DNA of 64,000 nucleotides from contig CP064984.1 of NCBI GenBank assembly GCA_016699615.1, forward strand, positions 1,832,001 to 1,896,000. Reading direction: 5' to 3'. This DNA comes from Sphingobacteriales bacterium (GTDB lineage Bacteria; Bacteroidota; Bacteroidia; Chitinophagales; JADIYW01). The first letter of the stretch is position 1, and every line of letters starts with the position of its first letter. Made by a program: the position numbers and the translations under genes. A model generated the notes under the pieces. That model was not told the origin of the DNA and made no database searches. It saw only the letters and a program-made list of their open reading frames with translations. Positions 58,416 through 64,000 of this stretch are shown here, piece by piece.

Positions 58416-59249
58416 ATGAATAATGATAACAACAAAATATTTTTAGTTACTGGTGGCACATCTGGCGTAGGAAAAGCAACTGCCATTAGCTTAGTGCAAC
58501 AAAATAATAAAGTTGTTATTATTGGTCGCAATGCACAAAATTGCGAAGCAACAATAGAAGAAATTGCACGACGAACAGGCAACAATAAAACAGAATATTT
58601 ATTGGCAGATTTATCCTTAAAAACTTCTGTAAAAAAGGTTGCTGAAGATTTTAAAAACAAATACGACAATTTACATGTACTAGCCAATTGCGTAGGTGCT
58701 ATGTTTTCAGAAATGCAATTTACTACCGAAAATATAGAAAGCAGTTTTGCTATCAACTACATGAGTCATTTTTGGCTAACCACCAACTTGTTAGATATTT
58801 TAAAAGCTAATCATCCTGCTCGCATTATTACCATTGGTGGCAATGCGCTATTTTTAAAAAATGCCAAATTAGATTTCGACAACCTACAATACACCAATAA
58901 TTTCAATGGATTAAAAGCAGCAGCAAATGCCATGTATGCTAGATTATTTTTCACATTAGAATTAGCAAAAAGATTAGAAGGCACTAAGCTTACTGCTAAT
59001 ATCTTTAACTCTGGTCCAATTAAATCTAATCTAATGGCAAATGCACCATGGTATTTAAAAATAGCAACAAAATTATTCAAACCATCCGAAAAAGATGTTT
59101 GCGATATTGCAAGTTATTTAGCAACAACACATGAAGTAGAAAATGTATCTGGTTTATTTTTTAAAGAAGATAAAAAGATGATTTCATTTAACGAAAAATT
59201 GGACAGTAACATTGGAAATAGATTATGGGAAATGAGTGAGCAGTTATAA
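58416..59249 (+). CDS. SDR-family protein with degenerate active site
   Basis: 277 residues. Cofactor motif TGGTSGVGKAT is present, and the fold matches retinol dehydrogenase-type SDRs (ANCVGAMFSE, FAINYMSHFWL). The Ser (ITIGGNA) and the YxxxK motif (position occupied by AAANAMYARLFFT) are missing. It may have a different role or be inactive. Followed by a second, intact SDR. Confidence 0.8.
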   Translation: MNNDNNKIFLVTGGTSGVGKATAISLVQQNNKVVIIGRNAQNCEATIEEIARRTGNNKTEYLLADLSLKTSVKKVAEDFKNKYDNLHVLANCVGAMFSEMQFTTENIESSFAINYMSHFWLTTNLLDILKANHPARIITIGGNALFLKNAKLDFDNLQYTNNFNGLKAAANAMYARLFFTLELAKRLEGTKLTANIFNSGPIKSNLMANAPWYLKIATKLFKPSEKDVCDIASYLATTHEVENVSGLFFKEDKKMISFNEKLDSNIGNRLWEMSEQL

Positions 59250-59340
59250 ATTTGAACTGCTGAGCAAAATAAATTGAACTTGTAAGCAAAATCTATTAAA
59301 ACAACACACCATAACTTTGTACTATTAAAAATAAAAAAAA

Positions 59341-60163
59341 ATGGAAACAAAAGTTATTTTAATCACAGGAGCATCTTCTGGAATTGGCAGAGAAACAGCT
59401 ATCTATTTAGCAAAAAACAACTATAAAGTATATGGCGTTGCTCGTCGTGTAGATAAGTTGGAAGAATTAAATAAGTTAGGTATTCAAACTATAGCAATGG
59501 ATGTTACAGATGAAGCATCCATAAAAAATACTATTGATACTATCATCCAAAAAGAAGGAAAAATAGATGTTTTAGTAAACAACGCAGGTTATGGCGAATA
59601 TGGTGCATTTGAAGATGTTTCAATAGAAAATGCGAAATACCAAATGGAAGTAAACGTATTTGGTTTGGCAAGAATTACGCAATTAGTTTTGCCTTATATG
59701 CGACAACAAAAAAGTGGTAGCATTATAAATGTATCTTCGGTTGGCGGAAAAGTTTCTAATCCTATGGGAAGTTGGTACCACGCAAGTAAATTTGCAGTAG
59801 AAGCATTAAGCGATAGCCTTCGCTTAGAAGTAAAACCATTTGGCATTAACGTAGTAGTGATAGAACCAGGTGGCATAAAAAGCGAATGGGGCAGCATTGC
59901 TTTTAGTAAAATGGTAGAAGCTTCTAAAGATTCTGCTTATTCAGAATATGCTAATAAAATGTACAACTTTGTAAAAAATATGGAGCAAAACAACAGCGCA
60001 CCAGAGCCAATAGTTATTGCTGAATTAATTAAAAAAGCGATAGAATCAAAAATCCAAAAGCACGTTACGTAAAGGTGCTATGGCAAAACCAATACTTTTT
60101 ATGAAATGGTTGTTAAGCGATGCCATGTTTGATAAATTAATCATGAATACATTCTATAAATAA
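59341..60163 (+). CDS. SDR-family oxidoreductase, two single-base losses near its end
   Basis: About 274 residues when joined. TGASSGIGRET cofactor motif, NNAGYGEYG, INVSSVGG, and the catalytic YHASK are all present. Near the end, two A-runs each appear one base short (60048-60052 and 60071-60073). Adding them gives NPKARYVKGAMAKPILFMKW to the stop at 60163. The catalytic part is unaffected. Confidence 0.83.
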
Positions 60164-60169
60164 TTTGAG

Positions 60170-60985
60170 ATGATGATTCAAAATAATCAAAGTTTTCTCG
60201 TAAGCAATATCTTGTTTAGTTGTGATAAAGCCAAAAAATATTCTGATGAGCAAGTTGTTCCTTACCATGTTTTAGGATATATAGTTTCTGGTAAATTAGA
60301 AATGAATTTTTCCAATACTAAGATTATTGCAGAAGTTGGCGATATTGCACTTATCAGAAAAAATGAATTGGTAAAAGTATTGAAAATTCCAGCTGAAAAT
60401 GGACAACCATTCAAAGCCATCAATATTATTTTTAGCGATGAAATTTTGCGCAATTATGCATTGGCTCAAAAAATTTCTGTACAAGAAAAATACACAGGAG
60501 AACCAATTATAGATTTAAGTAATAATCGTTTTATCAGAGCATTTTGGAATTCTTTATTTCCTTATTTCGATGAGCCTAATAAGTTCAGCGAAAAAATGGC
60601 AGACATCAAAACCAATGAAGCTATTGAATTATTATTATCCAGCAATCCTGATATAAAAAATATTTTGTTTGATTTGAGTGAACCATATAAAATAGATTTG
60701 GAAAAATATATGGTTACAAATTTCACCTTCAATATTTCTATTGCAGAATTTGCGAGATTAACAGGACGCAGTATCTCAACTTTTAAAAGAGATTTTAAAA
60801 AAGTATTCGATGACACGCCAGAAAAATGGCTACTCAACAAACGATTAGAAGAAGCAAAATTTTTACTTCAAGAAAAAAATCAAAAACCTACAGAAGTATA
60901 TTATCATGTAGGCTTCGAAAATTTTTCTCATTTTTCTAAAGCATTTAAAAATAGATTTGGTACAAATGCATCAAAATTTGGTTAG
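60170..60985 (+). CDS. AraC-family transcriptional regulator
   Basis: 271 residues. C-terminal HTH pair with ISIAEFARLTGRSISTFKRDF and PTEVYYHVGFENFSHFSKAF. The start is 7 bases after the restored SDR stop, so co-transcription is likely. Confidence 0.88.
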   Translation: MMIQNNQSFLVSNILFSCDKAKKYSDEQVVPYHVLGYIVSGKLEMNFSNTKIIAEVGDIALIRKNELVKVLKIPAENGQPFKAINIIFSDEILRNYALAQKISVQEKYTGEPIIDLSNNRFIRAFWNSLFPYFDEPNKFSEKMADIKTNEAIELLLSSNPDIKNILFDLSEPYKIDLEKYMVTNFTFNISIAEFARLTGRSISTFKRDFKKVFDDTPEKWLLNKRLEEAKFLLQEKNQKPTEVYYHVGFENFSHFSKAFKNRFGTNASKFG

Positions 60986-61054
60986 ACAGATAAATAACAT
61001 CATTCGTAGAATAACTTACCATAAAAAATGTAAATTTATTTGTAACATAAAATA

Positions 61055-61297
61055 ATGAAAAACATTGCAGAAAGAATAATTACATTCAACAAGCAAATTA
61101 AAATTGATTTAGATACTTCTGAAATATATGTCTTAGGAAAGAAAAATGAAGATTTTATTACAAAAATAAATTCTGAAATTAAGCTATTTGATAGAATATG
61201 TATCTTAGAACATCCAAGGTATATTCAGCAGTATAAATCAAAAGAAAAACAATTGTATATTGATAAATATATTCTAACATTTGAAGGCAAATTATAA
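61055..61297 (+). CDS. Small hypothetical protein, co-transcribed with the DUF488 gene
   Basis: 80 residues, no domain recognised. Its stop overlaps the next start (TAATG), indicating translational coupling. No signal peptide or membrane segment. Confidence 0.6.
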   Translation: MKNIAERIITFNKQIKIDLDTSEIYVLGKKNEDFITKINSEIKLFDRICILEHPRYIQQYKSKEKQLYIDKYILTFEGKL

Positions 61298-61854
61298 TGC
61301 AAGAAAAACAGAAAACAATATATACTATTGGCCATTCAATACATAGCATTGAGCAATTTCTTGCCATGCTAAAATCTTTTGGTATAATGATGTTAGTAGA
61401 TATTAGAAGTCTGCCTGGTTCACGAAAATTTCCGCAATTCGATAAAGAAAACTTACAAATTATTTTACCAGAAAATGACATTCAGTACCTTCATCTATTA
61501 AGTTTAGGTGGAAGACAGAAAGTAAAAAAAGATTCTAAAAATACAAGATGGCGCAATGATTCTTTTAGAGGATATGCTGACTATATGGAAACCGATAATT
61601 TTAAAAATGCAATTATAGAATTAGAACAAATTGCACAACAACAAGCTACTGCATATATGTGTGCTGAGGTACTTTGGTGGCGTTGTCATCGTTCTATGGT
61701 TTCCGATTATCTAAAAACTAAAGGCTGGACAGTTTTACATATTATGAGCGTTGCAAAATCAGAAGAACATCGTTATACTGCTCCAGCCAGAATTGTAGAT
61801 AGCGATGTAGTTTATTATGATGAAAATTTATTCGATTCTAAAAATATTAAATAA
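61297..61854 (+). CDS. DUF488 family protein
   Basis: 185 residues. Family motifs: YTIGHS near the start, LVDIRSLPGSRKFPQFD, and CAEVLWWRCHRSMVSDYL with conserved C and H. Function unknown; a nucleic-acid link has been suggested for the family but nothing here shows it. Coupled with the upstream small gene. Confidence 0.82.
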   Translation: MQEKQKTIYTIGHSIHSIEQFLAMLKSFGIMMLVDIRSLPGSRKFPQFDKENLQIILPENDIQYLHLLSLGGRQKVKKDSKNTRWRNDSFRGYADYMETDNFKNAIIELEQIAQQQATAYMCAEVLWWRCHRSMVSDYLKTKGWTVLHIMSVAKSEEHRYTAPARIVDSDVVYYDENLFDSKNIK

Positions 61855-61860
61855 CTAAAA

Positions 61861-62310
61861 ATGAATACAGAAATCACAAACAACTTAAATAACGAAAGAG
61901 AAATTCGTACAATAATTGACCTTTACGCAAATTATGCAGATACAAAACAAACAGATAAACAGGTAGCATTATTTGCTGATGATTATAAAATTGAAATTTA
62001 CTATGATTCAACTTCTGATACACCAATACAGACAATAATAGGTAAAGAAAATTTAAAACAATTGTTTATAGATAGTTTATCGCCATTTCCTAAAACAATG
62101 CATTTTAATGGACAAAGCCTTATTGATATTAATTCTGATACCGAAGCTGAAGGAATTGTCTATTGTAGAGCATATCATTATAGCAAAATCGATGATACAG
62201 AAAAACTTATGATTGCACCAATTAGATATGAAGATATATACAAAAAAATAGATAATAAATGGTATTTCTTGAATAGAAAACTAAAAGTACAATGGATAGA
62301 AAACAGATAA
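61861..62310 (+). CDS. SnoaL/NTF2-like fold protein
   Basis: 149 residues. An alpha+beta cone fold of the SnoaL-like group: helix IIDLYANYADTKQTDKQVALF, then beta strands ending DNKWYFLNRKLKVQW. Members are small-molecule enzymes or binders; ligand unknown. Six bases after the DUF488 gene. Confidence 0.75.
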   Translation: MNTEITNNLNNEREIRTIIDLYANYADTKQTDKQVALFADDYKIEIYYDSTSDTPIQTIIGKENLKQLFIDSLSPFPKTMHFNGQSLIDINSDTEAEGIVYCRAYHYSKIDDTEKLMIAPIRYEDIYKKIDNKWYFLNRKLKVQWIENR

Positions 62311-62495
62311 ATATATTCATGATACATGAGTCATTAATAAAAATATAATATCTGTTGAGTATTTCTATTTTATTGCTTTAAATAGATAATTTACCAAAGT
62401 AAATTTTATTTTCTTTAATTTTTAAAAATATCTAATGATTTGTTTTTTGAATTCAAAAATTGTTTTATATTTGCACTCGCTTTTAAGCAAAGCAC

Positions 62496-62572
62496 GGTTC
62501 GGTAGTTCAGTTGGTTAGAATACATGCCTGTCACGCATGGGGTCGCGGGTTCGAGTCCCGTCCGGACCGCCA
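62496..62572 (+). tRNA. tRNA-Asp (anticodon GTC), CCA encoded
   Basis: Acceptor stem GGTTCGG pairs with CCGGACC with one G-U pair, anticodon loop CTGTCAC gives GTC, T arm CGGGTTCGAGTCCCG, discriminator G and encoded CCA. Confidence 0.95.
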
Positions 62573-62580
62573 AAATTTGG

Positions 62581-62610
62581 AAACGCAGCAATTTTTGTTG
62601 CGTTTTTTTA
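62581..62610 (+). terminator. Rho-independent terminator after tRNA-Asp
   Basis: AAACGCA (62581-62587) pairs with TGCGTTT (62599-62605), extended inward by GCAA/TTGT with one wobble, loop TTT, then a T-run. Confidence 0.85.
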
Positions 62611-62742
62611 TTTAATAATTTACACCAATAAAAAAACATCTAAATTATTCATTTTGAATATGTTTTGAGCGTAGTTAATTTATTTCCTATATTTTTTACA
62701 TAAAAATTTATGGATTTTTTGATTTTTTACGTCATTATACTG

Positions 62743-63852
62743 ATGAGAGATGATTTATTATATGCGCTAGCACTGTACCAAACTGCAAACATAGGAACAA
62801 AGATTACACAGCAATTATTAACACACTTTGGTACTTTACCCAAAATATTCGAGGCATCATTCCAAAAATTGATACATGTAAAAGGATTTGCTGAAAAGTC
62901 TGCAACTGACTTTTTGAAAAATAAAACAGAAGCATTAAAAAGAGCAGAGAAAGAGATAAAGTTTATTGAGAAAAATAATATAGATGTCCTATTTTTTGAT
63001 GACAATGAATATCCTACAAGGTTAAAAGAATGTCACGATGCGCCTTTTTTATTGTTTAGTAAAGGAGTTTATGATTTTAATACGCATAAAGTATTAAGTG
63101 TAGTTGGAACTAGGCATGCTACAGAATATGGTAGAAAAATTACCAATCAAATTATTGAAGAACTTGCAGCATTGGATGTATGTATTGTAAGTGGTTTGGC
63201 ACTTGGAATAGATAGCGTTGCACACCAAAGTGCTGTAAAATATGAACTTCAAAATATTGCAGTATTAGGACATGGTTTAGATATTATCTATCCAAGTGTG
63301 AATAAAAATTTGGCAAATAAAATAATAGAAAATGGTGCTTTGCTTACAGATTTTTTTTCAGAAACCTTGCCCAATAAGCAACATTTTCCACGTAGAAATA
63401 GAATTGTAGCAGGTATGGCTGATGCTGTGTTGGTAGTAGAATCAGCAGAAAAAGGTGGCGCTTTGATTACAGCAGAAATTGCAAATTCTTATAATAAAGA
63501 AGTATTTGCAGTGCCAGGAAATATTGATAACACATATTCTGTTGGATGCAATGCGATAATCAAACAAAATAAAGCGCAATTAGTTACAAATGCAACAGAT
63601 ATTATTACATTATTAAATTGGGATATTGACTTTAAAAAACCAACTGAACATAAACAAACACAGTTGTTTATACAATTAAATGATGATGAAGAAAGTATAT
63701 ATCAACTTATACAAACACATAAAAAAATACATATTGATACAATACTGTCTAATATAAATAAAAGCATTAGTTATGTATCTAATATTTTACTACAATTAGA
63801 GCTAAAAGACTTAATAAAACCATTACCAGGAAAACATTATACCACAGTATAA
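62743..63852 (+). CDS. dprA: DNA-processing protein DprA
   Basis: About 369 residues from the ATG at 62743 (MRDDLLYALALYQT), preferred over 62710. Protects incoming single-stranded DNA and loads RecA in transformation. Features: a helix-hairpin-helix region near the start (VKGFAEKSATDFL), the Rossmann core VGTRHATEYG, SGLALGIDSVAHQSA, NRIVAGM and a winged-helix C-terminus. Normal length. Confidence 0.9.
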   Translation: MRDDLLYALALYQTANIGTKITQQLLTHFGTLPKIFEASFQKLIHVKGFAEKSATDFLKNKTEALKRAEKEIKFIEKNNIDVLFFDDNEYPTRLKECHDAPFLLFSKGVYDFNTHKVLSVVGTRHATEYGRKITNQIIEELAALDVCIVSGLALGIDSVAHQSAVKYELQNIAVLGHGLDIIYPSVNKNLANKIIENGALLTDFFSETLPNKQHFPRRNRIVAGMADAVLVVESAEKGGALITAEIANSYNKEVFAVPGNIDNTYSVGCNAIIKQNKAQLVTNATDIITLLNWDIDFKKPTEHKQTQLFIQLNDDEESIYQLIQTHKKIHIDTILSNINKSISYVSNILLQLELKDLIKPLPGKHYTTV

Positions 63853-63911
63853 TTTTTTTAATACAATAGGAATCAAAATTTCTATATATTTATACGATAT
63901 ATTTTGATAGT

Positions 63912-64000
63912 ATGATTGCAATAATTCCAGTAGCAGGCATTGGCACACAGCTGAGACCACATACATATTCTCAACCTAAGTCTTTAATTCCGGTTGCAGG
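63912..64000 (+). CDS. NDP-sugar nucleotidyltransferase, N-terminal start (3' end outside window)
   Basis: First 29 complete codons only: MIAIIPVAGIGTQLRPHTY then QPKSLIPVAG. This is the nucleotide-binding start of the sugar-1-phosphate nucleotidyltransferase family. Sugar specificity cannot be seen. Confidence 0.8.
   Translation, partial: MIAIIPVAGIGTQLRPHTYSQPKSLIPVA

Overview
The window is about 64 kb of A+T-rich chromosome from a Bacteroidota bacterium. This is inferred from Bacteroidota-type families (carboxynorspermidine synthase, zinc-less TraR/DksA protein, BlaB-like B1 metallo-beta-lactamase, HxlR and AraC regulators), from TAnnTTTG -7 promoter boxes (one with a TTG exactly 19 bases upstream), and from the Bacteroidota-like RNase P RNA. 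Species cannot be fixed by eye. All coordinates were counted by hand.

Layout. 1-20.3 kb is mostly housekeeping: the ileS 3' end, a histone-tailed DksA/TraR protein, kup, holB, a small surface-polysaccharide group, two acyltransferases, prs, a ceramidase-like protein, pssA, gmk, a LolC/E-type permease, a PIN toxin-like pair, a decayed insertion sequence, tRNA-Leu, rseP and dnaG. 20.5-25.9 kb is the most interesting part: a type VI-B CRISPR locus. It has a two-helix membrane protein with a beta-rich C-terminus resembling the CBASS effector Cap15, cas13b four bases behind it with both HEPN R-x4-H motifs, and an array of 15 identical 36-base repeats with 14 spacers. A decayed repeat and duplicated tail sequence follow. 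No cas1 or cas2 is present in the window. 25.9-32.7 kb returns to housekeeping: an FAD protein, rnpB, a rhomboid protease, a small nuclease-fold protein, holA, carboxynorspermidine synthase, a B1 metallo-beta-lactamase and a DinB-like protein.

32.7-62.3 kb is an accessory stretch of small catabolic and stress enzymes (hydrolases, aldehyde dehydrogenase, nitroreductase, aldo/keto reductases, SDRs, two DJ-1/PfpI paralogues, pirin) with four intact AraC regulators and one HxlR regulator. It also holds remnants of a Crp/Fnr gene, an AraC gene, a pirin-like tail and a TRAP receptor. From about 51.4 to 57.7 kb the base composition looks less A-rich, suggesting separate acquisition. The window closes with tRNA-Asp, dprA and the start of a sugar nucleotidyltransferase.

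A recurring theme is genes interrupted by single-base indels, mostly one missing base in a short homopolymer (kup, pssA, ceramidase-like, rhomboid, FAD protein, hydrolase, epimerase, SDR). Because kup and pssA are core genes, many of these may be sequence errors rather than real pseudogenes.
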